From: Strigamia acuminata | Lineage: Eukaryota > Arthropoda > Chilopoda > Geophilomorpha > Linotaeniidae | DNA: 64,000 bases | Assembly (NCBI GenBank): GCA_949358305.1 | Contig: CASHSZ010000136.1 | Location: forward strand, 124,001-188,000 | Direction of reading: 5' to 3' | Shown: positions 54,803 to 64,000 of the stretch, piece after piece | Layout of the letters: each line of letters starts with the position of its first letter | How positions within the stretch are numbered: the stretch's first letter is position 1 | Made by a program: the position numbers and the translations under genes | Notes under the pieces: model-generated | Seen by the model: the letters and a program-made list of their open reading frames with translations, nothing else | Databases searched by the model: none | What the model was told of the DNA's origin: nothing

Positions 54803-57800
54803 AACTCAGATAGTTAGTTAAGTCAAGTTAGGAAATAACGAAAGTAGAATTCTCTGCAGAAGTCTTCAGACATTTTAAAAGATATCATTCTTTTTGAGTT
54901 GCATCGAATACAGAGGGTCGCTCTCACACATCTTGTTAATTATGGAGTTCCTTCGAGATTAGGGGGAGGAACAACTGCTGAGTTAGCGACAGGTAAAGTA
55001 GTTAAGATCTTTCAATAAAAAGTGAGTTTCGCTCTTATAGAAAAGAAGAGGGAACACCTCTACAGCTTAAATAATTTGCCTTCCTTGCTGTTCAATGAGA
55101 AAGTTAGTTTTAGTAGCTTTATTCGTCTGCTCTTTACTGAAAGGAGTGAGGGCGAGTAAGAGAATTGAGTTGAATAAAATACGATTTTGGTAGGCGAAGG
55201 GGGAAGGGGGAATAGCTTCTTCTCTAGACTCAGCCTATTTTTAGCGAACTTAATTTAGTTCCGGCGTTGGTCATCTGAATAGATGACGATCCGATTTTCG
55301 TTCCTGGTTGCAAAGAGGATACAAACCCTAAAAACCCGGTAATAGTTTCCTAGCATACAAAAGAGAAAGAAAAGACGTCTTCGGGATGCTTCCTTCAACA
55401 AAAAGGTTATTTCTATGGGTGCGCTGCCCTCCAAACGCGTTGTCAGTGTTGAAACACAAATCTTTGAGGTTACAGTTCTGTCGGACTGTATATCTGAGTA
55501 GCTCTCCTTTTTTCTCACCCAGTGGGGAAATTCTTCCGGGGGGAGGAGTTGGGTATGTTTCTGACCGGTTCAATAATCGAGTGGCAGAGTGCACGCTGTT
55601 ACTCGACGTTTCTTGTTCCGAGGAAGCATATCACGGACTGCCTTCTAAATTGCCCATGACAGACACAGGCTCTTTGGATACATTGATCCTTTAAGGATGA
55701 AAAAGAGCATTATTACAGAGAGTGAGATTCCCCAAAAGTTTGCCTCCTAAATTAGGAGCGAGAGATTTTCATGAAGCCTCTTGGGGAGCAAATCTTCTTG
55801 TGATTACCGGAGTATGTCAGGTAAAAAATTCGTTGAGAGACCACACAGTTCTTTTAGGAAACTAGGAAATGCTAGCCATGAGGTCAAATGAATGCGAAAT
55901 AACAACGGTTTACTTGAACAGTCACCGTTATCTACAAGAATTCACACAAGTAATAGTAAGTGGTCAATAGGTCAACCGACATATCTGCTGTGAATTTTTC
56001 GAGTTAGGAATCGGAATTAAGAAAAGGGATATTCCGAGGGGACCAAGGTTATGAGAATACAGGTCTAGTTAATCTGTAACTGCGTCCCTGAAGTTTCACA
56101 TCCGTAAGGATTCCTAACAATGCTGCTTAGTTAGTAACAATGCATGACCGACTTCAGAGAAAAAAACCTACGATTTCTGTATAGGTAGATATTGCAAGAT
56201 GTTCAATAATTCTTATCTCATTGCCGTCTTCTAGAAGAAAGATTACATTCCTGGAATTAGGAATTATTACAGATTCATTCAGGATTCAGGGAACGAATCT
56301 TGGTAAAAGTCTCCGGTGAATTCATGAGAATTGTCTCATTATCGAATAATAGCTGTTGTATCGGTAGGTTTCAAAGGCTTAGCAGAGGGTTAATCGCCAG
56401 AATTGTTTCTGATTCGTTAGGAAGCCCACTTGCAAATTTAGTCAGTGCATTACGTCTGGAGGATCAAAACTCCCGAATTCAAGTTTGCAATTGTCATCAA
56501 CAACTGATTTCCCACAGAACATTTTGGAGCTTCATTCTGGAAGTTCTCGGATTTGAGAACGATATTCTCATGTCATTAACACCAGGGAATCTGGTTCTGG
56601 TAATTATTCATTGTAATCTGAAGTCCGTTATTTCTTTCTTTCTGTCGGGAGAAACATCTGGAATGGAAGAGGGACTTCCATAATTTTTTGTTTGAGAAAA
56701 TCCAAGGAGTATTTCCATAGAACAGGTGGATGGTTAGTAAGAGGTGTCTTTTCCAGGTAAGATAGAAGGGTCTTAATTGTTTGTTTAAGACTTCTAAAAG
56801 TCTTCAGAGTAGGTTATCGCATTGAGGCTTCACGAGGTTTGGATATAGGTCCTTATCCGTGCCATTCTTCTTGTAATAGTTGTTTGAGTTTGACAATGTT
56901 TTCCGACAATATCGCTCAACGGTTCCTGATAACTCAGCAGGTTATCTTAGGTGGTAGAGACATAGAGTCCGAGCAAGAGGCTCACTGCTTAGGTTACATC
57001 GGGTACTTCGGGTCTTCTTCTTTGAGATTGTTTCATTTTGTGGCGTTAAAGATCTTTCTTGGGAGACTTTTGACGAATTTCGATGTCGGTACATATCAGG
57101 ATTCCTGCCACTTCAGGTACGTGTAACGGGACCTGTTCAGTCGGTAAAAAATTGTGACCTTAGAGTCAGTCAAAGATTCCATTCAAACGAAACCAAAACA
57201 CAACGTATTGCTTCTTCGTTCAGGTGGCTTGCATTGGACGAGGGACGAGAGTAACTGCGCTGCTATGCAGCTGAAATTCTGTAGAAAATGGAGGAACGGT
57301 TTATTTATTGCCGTAGCAAATTCCGCTAGTGTTTTATTTAAGAATGTAAGAACACTTGAAAGTCCTCTGCAACATTGAAAGGATGCTACGCAATTGTTCA
57401 AGTGGGTTCTTTGGAGAATATTGAAGGTCACGGGTCTGATCGGGTAAGTCTGAGTTATAGGGGCAAAGTATGATTAGAGAGAAAAACGTGGTTTATGAGG
57501 TCATGTACAGGTTTTTTCTTTTGCTACATCAAGACATTTGTAACGGTTTTTCGAGAGTGTGAATGTTTCAGCGGTTGCGGTTCAACCCGGTTATCAAAAG
57601 AGAGTTCTTTATGCGAAAAACCCTGGATAGAATTTAAGCAGTGATACTCGAGAAATATAAGTTTAATGTAAAGTTCTTCAAGAGATTCTCGGGTATTCTC
57701 GATTTGTGTTTAAGGTAGTCACCGACAAGGTATTTAACTTCGGGTTTTTTTGGTATGTCGGTAATTTATAGTCATAATCGTTTTCATTGTTCGGTCCGAA

Positions 57801-58784
57801 TAGAAAGAGAGAGTTCGTGTGATTATTTTTCTTCTTTTCTGATATGGTAATATCGTGATTCTTTATTGTGGGATCTGGCAGACTTTCCAGGGGTTTGAAG
57901 AGAGTCGGTTGCTTCTTTTCTTTTGTGGGGAGCTTCTATGTTGCGAGCAACAATTTGGAAAGTTGGTTTGAGGTCCAATTACGTCACATAAGATTTTTAA
58001 CTCAGAGTATTTTGGTCTTGGGCTTTCCGCACGTAATTGAGTCAATTGTAATGCCGAATGCATTGTTAAGTCGGAGATGATGAAATAATTCAATTCCTTG
58101 TTCAAGCAGGTGTTCGTTTTTCATTTCAATATAGTTTTTACCTAGTTAGGTTTGAGAAAAACTAATAAAGATTTGCATCATCAATTTATATCCGAATTTG
58201 TATTTCCTGCTGGTTTTTAACAACGGTTTTTTGCCTATACTTGTAAGATTAACAGGGGTAAATTTATTACGAGGTTTTTATTATTGAATAAAGTGTATTT
58301 CGAGTCAAGGAGGTTTTAGAGTTGCCTTTGATGTTAAAATAATATTGTTCTCATTGAAAAAACTTATGTAAACCTGATTTTTAACCCTAAGTTGAAAAAG
58401 AAGGGTTATTTTAAAACAATGATGTGTTTAGTGTTCTATTTAGAAATTTGAGGTTAAAAATAGACCCATGCGGTATGCTGTCTGATGCAATGTTATTGTT
58501 GTAATTGCTTGTTCTTTTTCTTGTTATGTGACATTATCCTTGGTTATTATTGTTGGTCACATGCTGACCCATTATTGAAAATTTTGTTATTTGTAGTTTT
58601 GGCTCTTGTTTAGCCACTTGTAATCATGACTTTGATGATAAAGGAGGTGTGAAATTCAGTGCAGAAAGATTGGTTTATTGTGTCAAGCATAGAAACATAC
58701 ACACAATTCCAGTGACAATTGAGAGAATCATCAAGTTTTTGCAAGTCTCTCCTTATTGTGGGAAAGTTGCCGCATCAACACGAA
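54803..58784. other. 4-kb unassigned stretch of moderate GC
   Basis: No protein, RNA or repeat could be recognised. Composition is more balanced (about 40% GC) than the AT-rich intergenic DNA elsewhere up to about 57850, then becomes AT-rich. The longest frames (102-127 codons at 55386-55694 and 56300-56683, plus) show no domain. It was contiguous with 45061-45742 before the LTR insertion. It may be part of an older element or a long non-coding locus. Confidence 0.4.
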
Positions 58785-59624
58785 TTACATTCCATTCAGA
58801 GGGCAGCTTGCTACACTTTTGCTGCGAGAACGTTGGAAAGTTGCCGTTGGTTGTTGACTCCGGTCGTCACGCTTCGGATATGGGCACTTGTTGGCGTAGT
58901 GGCCCATCTCTTGACAGTTGAAGCATTTAACTTGCGATAATGGACGCCGCGGACGTGAACCCTGACGAGATTGTTGCTGATTCTGAGCAGACGCATGAGC
59001 TGACGATGAGACGTTGTGTAAACCCACTGATTTGAGGCGAAGATATTCAGAAATCAACTGTTCAGACACTTTTGTCGGCGTAAAGTTTGCTTCAGGCCAG
59101 TTATAGATGGCAAATGTGGCTTGAGCGTATTCCGAGGGCAGGCGATGCAGGTATTGGTAAGCGTGATGCTTATCCGATACTTCCTCCTTCATGTCCCTGA
59201 GTTGGCGTACATGGAGGTCGACGCGACTGACGAAATCAACCATGTCCTCGTTTTGCTCGAGGTGCAGACTCAAAAATTGCCATCTCATGGCTGCTTGACG
59301 AGCCAAGGAACTAGGAGCAAAAATTTTAGTGAGAATATCCCACGCCTGTTTGGGAGTGTTGGCATTGTCCAAAGTTGAGCGTTTTGCTTCACTCACATGG
59401 CAGTATATATGTCCTAACGCCTTATCCTTTTTCATCATGTATTTTTCCGTCTCTTTGGGTGTCAAAGTCAGTAAATACTCCGCTTCTTTCTCCTCGGTGA
59501 CATGCCTCCAATGCCCTTCGGACTTTAGAAGCATGCACATCGCACGACGCCATGATTCGTAATTGTTTATGCCCAACATCGGGCATTTTCCAACCGTTGG
59601 CTCCACGTAAGGTGACTTCTGCAT
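58785..59624 (-). CDS. Ty1/copia Gag, stand-alone
   Basis: The frame has 279 aa from the ATG at 59624 (MQKSPYVEPTVGKC); the frame is open upstream without an ATG. It has the copia-type capsid fold signature (NYESWRRAMCMLLKSEGHW near the start, WDILTKIFAPSS, RWQFLSLHLEQNEDM, YQYLHRLPSEYAQ) and one zinc knuckle CFNCQEMGHYANKC near residue 230. It then stops after a Ser/Arg tail, where protease would normally begin. No protease, integrase or polymerase follows downstream. The Gag frame is intact, and an LTR and primer-binding site lie upstream at 60655-61010. It is a deletion derivative of a copia element, or a gag-only gene under retention. No host-type promoter or intron argues for domestication. 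Confidence 0.85.
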   Translation of the reverse strand: MQKSPYVEPTVGKCPMLGINNYESWRRAMCMLLKSEGHWRHVTEEKEAEYLLTLTPKETEKYMMKKDKALGHIYCHVSEAKRSTLDNANTPKQAWDILTKIFAPSSLARQAAMRWQFLSLHLEQNEDMVDFVSRVDLHVRQLRDMKEEVSDKHHAYQYLHRLPSEYAQATFAIYNWPEANFTPTKVSEQLISEYLRLKSVGLHNVSSSAHASAQNQQQSRQGSRPRRPLSQVKCFNCQEMGHYANKCPYPKRDDRSQQPTATFQRSRSKSVASCPLNGM

Positions 59625-60654
59625 CTCGACGCGGAAAATGGCGTGGAAAAAGAAGATTTCGCTCACCACGCAAACACAAAAGCTTTGAGAGTGATATAGG
59701 CGTCGGTGAAAACTGAAGCACTGCACAATTTGGTGGCACAATCACAAACACTAAACCGAAGCACTGTCAAAGCGGAAAACCACGAATTGGGAGCCGATGC
59801 TACAATCAGCTGAAAACCTAGAGTAAGTGTCCCCCTAGTGTCCTTTGAGATCTCCTGGGATCGCGGGAATACTAGGTGGCGCAGGGCTCAGCCTCACTCT
59901 AGAATACAACAATAGCTTGGACAGACTTGTCCGAAGGGCTATTGCGACTCTAAAAATGACCCAACCAAAAATCTTAAATAATATCTTAATGCTAACAAAG
60001 TTTCACGACAGGGAAGAAGAAATTGATGAATCTGCCGCGGTTGCGACCTCGTGCAATAAGAAAACACGGCTCGGTTTTTCTCGAAAAAACCGGAGAAAAA
60101 GCGCAATTTGGACTCGAAAATCCAAATTCTTCTCATTAAATGAGGCTCTTCACAAAAATGCGTCGGAAATAAACAAATCGTCGATACTATATACACGCCG
60201 GGGTGTATATAGCGAGAAACGTCTCGTTTCCGTCGAAAAAATCGTCGAAAAAATCGTCGAGACGAAAAACGGTTGAAAAACTGAAAATAAACAAAAATTC
60301 GTCGCAAAAACCGCGAGACCGCGAGATTTTGGACGAAATTAACGATGAAAACGTGTGGTGGACAACACTGGTTGCCTGCGAACGTCGTGGACACGTTGCC
60401 GATTTGAAAACAACGAGAAAACTGCAAATATAAAGCAAATTCGTCTCGAAATCCGCGAGACCGCGAGGTTTCGGACGATATTAACCGTGGAATCGTGTGG
60501 TGGACGTGTCCAAACGTCGGCGTTACGTCGTCGAAGCGAAAATAGGCCCGAAGATCGTCGTAATCTGCAAAAAACACAAATCGCCGCGAAAATTCGCGAA
60601 TTTCGCGAAATTTTTCGGCGATAAAAAGGGAAAAAATGTTATGCACAGTAGCTA
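59625..60654 (-). other. Long leader of the copia element with 142-bp direct repeat
   Basis: About 1 kb separates the primer-binding site from gag. Two diverged copies of a 142-bp unit lie at about 60274-60415 and 60416-60557. Both contain CCGCGAGACCGCGAG (60311 and 60453) and GTGTGGTGGAC. The region is rich in TCGAAAA and CGAGA, which produces long Arg/Phe frames on both strands that are not credible proteins. No gene is supported. Confidence 0.55.
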
Positions 60655-60671
60655 ACCATCCTCTGCTACCA
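60655..60671 (-). other. copia primer-binding site (initiator tRNA-Met)
   Basis: TGGTAGCAGAGGATGGT on the minus strand is complementary to the 3' end of animal initiator tRNA-Met as I know it, and starts two bases after the LTR. A partial inverted copy (TAGTAGCAGAGG) lies inside the LTR end at 60680-60692. Confidence 0.8.
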
Positions 60672-60673
60672 AT

Positions 60674-61010
60674 TGAACATTAGTAGCAGAGGCAAACGGC
60701 GCAAATTCGGCGATAACCGAGTGTGGAAGCGAATTGGCAAGGCGCCGTGTCGCCGACACGGACGTAAGGACGACGTTAATTGCCGAGACAAGAGCGCGCG
60801 GCTTAAGGCCGCTTATATGCGCTTGAACAAAACACAAAAGGTGTTCTAATGATGAACACTAACAACTAAAACAATAATATGTTTAATTGAAATGAAACAA
60901 CTTACAAATTGGCTCCATTCTGGAGTTGAGAAAAGGCAGAGCAGAGAAGCACTGTGTGCCGCCATATTGAAAAACAAGAGAACAGTAAACAACGACACCT
61001 AGTGTCGGCA
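60674..61010 (-). repeat. copia 5' LTR
   Basis: On the minus strand it probably begins TGCCGACACTAGGTGTCG at 61010 (or TGTCG at 60997), has a TATAAGC box at 60817, and ends TGTTCA at 60674. No matching 3' LTR is in the window, so the left boundary of the LTR is approximate. Confidence 0.65.
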
Positions 61011-61196
61011 TTAAGCATTACAAATATAAATAAACATGTGATAACATAAGATTCGACTGGAGAATGCATGATACCTCATGCTTAAACTTATAAATACAGA
61101 TAAATGTCGGAACAATATTCAATAGACAGTTAATTAAATAAATGTGATAAATATATCGAGATAAAAAATAAATCAATGATCAAAAGTGATCCTATA

Positions 61197-61425
61197 TCAC
61201 ATCGACACATATGATTTGGGTTTCTCAAAACCAACAGTCTCGGCCGTCGTCGGAACTTGTAGTCTCGTAGCGATGAGGAGTGGCGTTTGCTCTGCCGCTG
61301 GCGAGGCTTGAACTGTTGGAAGGGTGGGCACCACAACTTGTGCAGCGGGAGGTGCCAGTGTTGACCCCGCTTGTGGGATTCCAGGTGGTGGCGTCGCCGC
61401 CACTTGTAGCATCCCCGCAGCAGGG
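61197..61425 (-). pseudogene. Displaced C-terminal tail of the gypsy polyprotein
   Basis: The minus-strand frame reads GMLQVAATPPPGIPQAG and a Pro/Ala/Thr-rich tail to a stop at 61197. The same GMLQVAATP occurs at the point where the gypsy pol frame at 62160-64000 is interrupted, so this is its original C terminus, split off by a 793-bp insert. The gypsy 3' LTR would be expected next, but the copia LTR begins instead at about 61010. Confidence 0.75.
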
Positions 61426-62198
61426 ATACATGCCTCGGATCTAGATCAAAGAAGAAGTTTCGGGGGGCACATCATCTACATTGGTGGGGTTCCCGTGTCC
61501 TGGGCCTGCCGCAAACAAAAGCTGACGGCGCTATCGGTGATGGAGAGCGAGTTTATCGCCATCGTGGATGGTGTGCGGGAGGTTATCTGGTTGGAGAGAT
61601 TGTTTGAAGCTGATGTCTTGCGTGATCCCCAGAGAGTTAAACCAATTGTATATGCGGATAGCACAGCCGCAATACAATACGCGAAAAATAGAATCGAAAA
61701 TAGAGCGAACAAACATATAGAGGTTCGTTTTCACTTTTTGCGAGATTGGTACACAAAGGGAACTTTTGGGATACATCATATTCCGGGCGTATCCAACGTA
61801 GCGGATATATTAACCAAATGGTTACCCTTCCCGCGATTATCAACCCTTTGTGAGCGAATTTTTGCAGAGCGGCACAAATGAAAAGAAAGAGGGGGATTAT
61901 TGGTTTTGCAGTGAATTCTTTCGCCATTTGTGTTTTGGGTGTGCATGCCACTTCTAGATATCCGTAGATGGATATGAGTGTTTTATTTATTCTTTTGTAA
62001 AGAACAAGTTCATATCAAACAATATGGATTTGTTCTCCTTTTATTGTGTATTCGGTTTCGAGACTATCTAGCCTCGAACCATCACTGATGTTACGTTTTC
62101 CGAGAATTAAACATGGCGGTCACGCTTGGTGCTTACCGCACAGTTCAAATCCGGCGTCGTTAATGGATTCGACACACCACTCGTTTCAGGAAACAATA
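61426..62198 (+). mobile_element. copia 3' fragment (RNase H end and LTR) inside gypsy
   Basis: Positions 61426-61881 encode the C-terminal RNase H of a copia polyprotein: RRSFGGHIIYIGGVPVSW, SVMESEFIAIVDGVREVIW, VYADSTAAIQ, NKHIEVRFHFLRD, HIPGVSNVADILTKWL, then a stop. A purine tract (AAGAAAGAGGGGGA) follows and then LTR-like sequence to about 62198. It is 5'-truncated exactly at the insert boundary. It is flanked by a 38-bp direct repeat of gypsy sequence (61388-61425 and 62219-62256). Its orientation is opposite to the gypsy and copia gag sequences on either side. Confidence 0.85.
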
Positions 62199-64000
62199 CT
62201 GCTGCGGGGATGCTACAAGTGGCGTCGCCGCCACTTGTAGCATCCCCGCAGCAGGGCTCACTGCTGGAAGAATCACTGCTTGGCTCCCCGGCGGCGTCAG
62301 TGGTAGCTGCTGCCCTTGCCGACCCCGGCGCAAAAAACGTGTGGGAAGCTGCTCTTCCTCAGCTGGTGCTACCTGTGGGATAATATTAACGATTTCCTCA
62401 CCCGACGCCACGCCAGTCTCTCTGCGGCTTATTAAGTGGTTCAAATGTCGTATTTGAATACGACCCGTGTCTGCATCTTTCACTGCGTACACCAATTCGC
62501 CGCGGCGCTCCGTGACTGTTCCTGCTCTCCACGGTGGCTTGGTCTCCGGGAACGAGCGGAACCAAATCAAGTCGCCAACTGCAAATACCCTGCAACGAGA
62601 CGCGCTGGTGGTCACCCCAGTGCCCACTCTTGGGCGGACCAGATCGATGTGCGTAAATAACTGGCGCCCTAAAAAATTCATTGCTGGGGTATCATTGTTC
62701 CTACTTCTATAGTTCGCATGTTGAAACAGAATAAGCCTCAAGAGCCTAAGCTCCAAGTCTCCTTGGGTGAATTTGGCCAGCTTGTCCTTCACCCAGCGGA
62801 CCGCCTGCTCCGCTGTGCCATTGGATTGTGGATGATACGGGGGGGAGAAGATGTGGTCAATGCCATTCTTGGCTAAAAATAAGGCGAACTCTCTTGACGC
62901 GAACTGGGGACCGTTGTCGCTTACCAGCAAATGTGGCAAGCCAAACGAGCTAAAAATGCGGCGCAAAATTAGAATCGTCGAGGCGGAGGTAGCCGTCGTC
63001 ACCGCTCGCGCCTCCACCCACCCCGAAAAGGCATCAACAACCACCAGCACCATCTTCTTCTGGATGGGCCCCGCATAATCCACGTGCACCCTCGCCCATG
63101 GCTCTTCCGCACGCGGCCAAGAAATTGGGACTGCCCTCGGCGGCAAAATCCTGTTCCGTGCACAAACTGCACAGGACTGTACAAATGTTACAATCTGTGT
63201 GGTCATGGCTGGCCACCACACCACGCTACGTGCGCGCTTCTTCATCGTGACCACTCCGGGATGCCCCTCATGGAGCAAACGCAGCATCTTCTGCCGCAAG
63301 GCGGTCGGTATCACGACCCGATCGCCCCACATCAGCACTCCCGCCACAATGGTCAATTCATAAAATTTCACTACAAAATCTTTCAAGCTGTTAATTAAAA
63401 GGGGGTCCCCGGAGCGCACCGCTGCCACCACACGTGTCAAAACCGGATCGGCGTCCGTCGCCTTCGCCACATCCGCTGCCAAAAGAAGCTCCTCCCGCTC
63501 CAGCTCGACCAGAAATAAAGGCCATTCCTCCGCCTCCTCGCGTGCCACCTCCACCGGAAAACGACTGAGGGTGTCAGCATTCTGGTTCTGTTCTCCTCTC
63601 CTATAGACAAGTCGGTACTCATACGCGGCCAGCATCAATGCCCAGCGCAGCATTCGCGGGCTTATTACCAATGGGATGGGACGATCTGGGCCCAAAATGC
63701 CCAACAGCGGCTTATGATCTGTAAATATAACAAAAGCCCTTCCCATTAGGTAAACGTGAAACTTTTTTACCGCGAACACCACGGCGAGGGCCTCCTTGTC
63801 TATCTGTGCGTAGTTTATTTCCGCCTTCGTCAAGGAACGGGAAGCGTAAGCAACCGGCAACTCCTGATCGTTCTGTCCAATATGGGCCAGCACCGCTCCC
63901 ACTCCAAAAGGCGACGCATCAGTCGCGATGGACAACGGACGCACCAAATCATAAAACGTCAAAATCGGGGCGGTGGTTAATGCCCTCTTGATGGCGTCGA
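62160..64000 (-). CDS. Ty3/gypsy Pol, RNase H to integrase, 5' end off window
   Basis: The frame enters from the window edge (…TAPILTFYDL) and runs about 610 codons. It has RNase H (SIATDASPFGVGAVLA, YASRSLTKAEINYAQIDKEA, FTDHKPL), the integrase zinc domain (HEGHPGV … CAVCARNR), and the integrase core with the triad visible in HVDYAGPI, VSDNGPQFA and NGTAEQAVRWVKDKL. A C-terminal tail with FAVGDLIWFRSF follows. The enzymatic part visible is uninterrupted. The Pro/Ala tail is broken after GMLQVAATP by the copia insert, and the present last ~15 residues (ending VVCRIH) are read from inverted and foreign sequence. Reverse transcriptase, protease and Gag lie beyond 64000. Confidence 0.93.
   Translation of the reverse strand, partial: DAIKRALTTAPILTFYDLVRPLSIATDASPFGVGAVLAHIGQNDQELPVAYASRSLTKAEINYAQIDKEALAVVFAVKKFHVYLMGRAFVIFTDHKPLLGILGPDRPIPLVISPRMLRWALMLAAYEYRLVYRRGEQNQNADTLSRFPVEVAREEAEEWPLFLVELEREELLLAADVAKATDADPVLTRVVAAVRSGDPLLINSLKDFVVKFYELTIVAGVLMWGDRVVIPTALRQKMLRLLHEGHPGVVTMKKRARSVVWWPAMTTQIVTFVQSCAVCARNRILPPRAVPISWPRAEEPWARVHVDYAGPIQKKMVLVVVDAFSGWVEARAVTTATSASTILILRRIFSSFGLPHLLVSDNGPQFASREFALFLAKNGIDHIFSPPYHPQSNGTAEQAVRWVKDKLAKFTQGDLELRLLRLILFQHANYRSRNNDTPAMNFLGRQLFTHIDLVRPRVGTGVTTSASRCRVFAVGDLIWFRSFPETKPPWRAGTVTERRGELVYAVKDADTGRIQIRHLNHLISRRETGVASGEEIVNIIPQVAPAEEEQLPTRFLRRGRQGQQLPLTPPGSQAVILPAVSPAAGMLQVAATPLVASPQQYCFLKRVVCRIH
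62199..62254. repeat. Perfect 25-bp palindrome at the copia/gypsy junction
   Basis: The arms 62199-62223 and 62230-62254 (CTGCTGCGGGGATGC … / … GCATCCCCGCAGCAG) are exact reverse complements around a 6-bp spacer. The right arm is gypsy sequence and the left arm is an inverted copy of it, as expected from fold-back copying during repair or insertion. Confidence 0.9.

Noticed and set aside
55386-56683. Frames of 102 and 127 codons as host genes.
   Set aside because: There are no recognisable motifs, splice sites or promoter, and similar open frames occur by chance in this moderate-GC stretch.
59939-60646. A 235-codon minus-strand frame rich in Arg and Phe.
   Set aside because: It arises from CGAAAA/TCG-rich DNA, overlaps equally open frames on the other strand, and lies in the copia leader.

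Overview
This is a eukaryotic, AT-rich window that reads as arthropod and most likely insect nuclear DNA. It holds a few spliced or intron-free host genes (an RNA polymerase II RPB3 gene, a Dicer-family gene, remnants of mitochondrial ribosomal protein S11 and thymidylate synthase) in a dense bed of transposable elements typical of arthropods (BEL/Pao, Ty3/gypsy, Ty1/copia, a LINE remnant, piggyBac-like and other MITEs, Polinton/Maverick-like coding fragments). The species cannot be named from the sequence.

Layout. 1-3.7 kb: hairpins, a degenerate repeat and an unrecognised 352-codon ORF. 3.7-8.7 kb: a long-TIR MITE, a small four-exon gene, a decayed piece of a Dicer-like gene, an intact intronless RPB3 gene, and a convergent minus-strand exon. 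8.7-15.4 kb: a broken mRpS11 copy, a 1,021-bp tandem duplication carrying a piggyBac-like MITE, and a short ORF. 16.4-21.1 kb: three minus-strand copies of a gene resembling the N-terminal part of Polinton-associated polymerase proteins, with a LINE reverse-transcriptase remnant between them. 21.2-22.2 kb: a minisatellite and a thymidylate synthase pseudogene. 24.5-27.5 kb: a complete six-exon Dicer-like gene that lacks the helicase and most catalytic RNase III residues. 28.0-37.6 kb: a full-length, apparently young BEL/Pao element. 39.2-44.9 kb: two unrecognised genes around about 3.8 kb of related satellite arrays. 45.7-54.8 kb: a 9.06-kb LTR retrotransposon in minus orientation that has LTRs, PBS and PPT but no gag-pol. 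It carries a zinc-ribbon protein and a tandem array of hairpins of about 180 bp. 54.8-58.8 kb: unassigned. 58.8-64 kb: a copia LTR/PBS/gag copy, a copia 3' fragment nested in a gypsy polyprotein, and the gypsy pol running off the window.

How parts relate. The helicase-less Dicer-like gene has five introns, all GT-AG and phase-compatible, giving an 830-aa reading frame. Three of the four catalytic positions in RNase IIIb and two of four in RNase IIIa are substituted, so it looks like a retained pseudoenzyme. A second copy about 18 kb away has lost its splice sites. The minus-oriented LTR element at 45.7-54.8 kb must borrow reverse transcriptase and integrase. Its hairpin array shows paired (covarying) changes between repeat units, which points to selection on a folded structure. 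These two loci are the strongest candidates for something undescribed. I did not find tRNA, rRNA or CRISPR loci, but I could not scan for them systematically. Coordinates were counted by hand and may be off by one or two bases.
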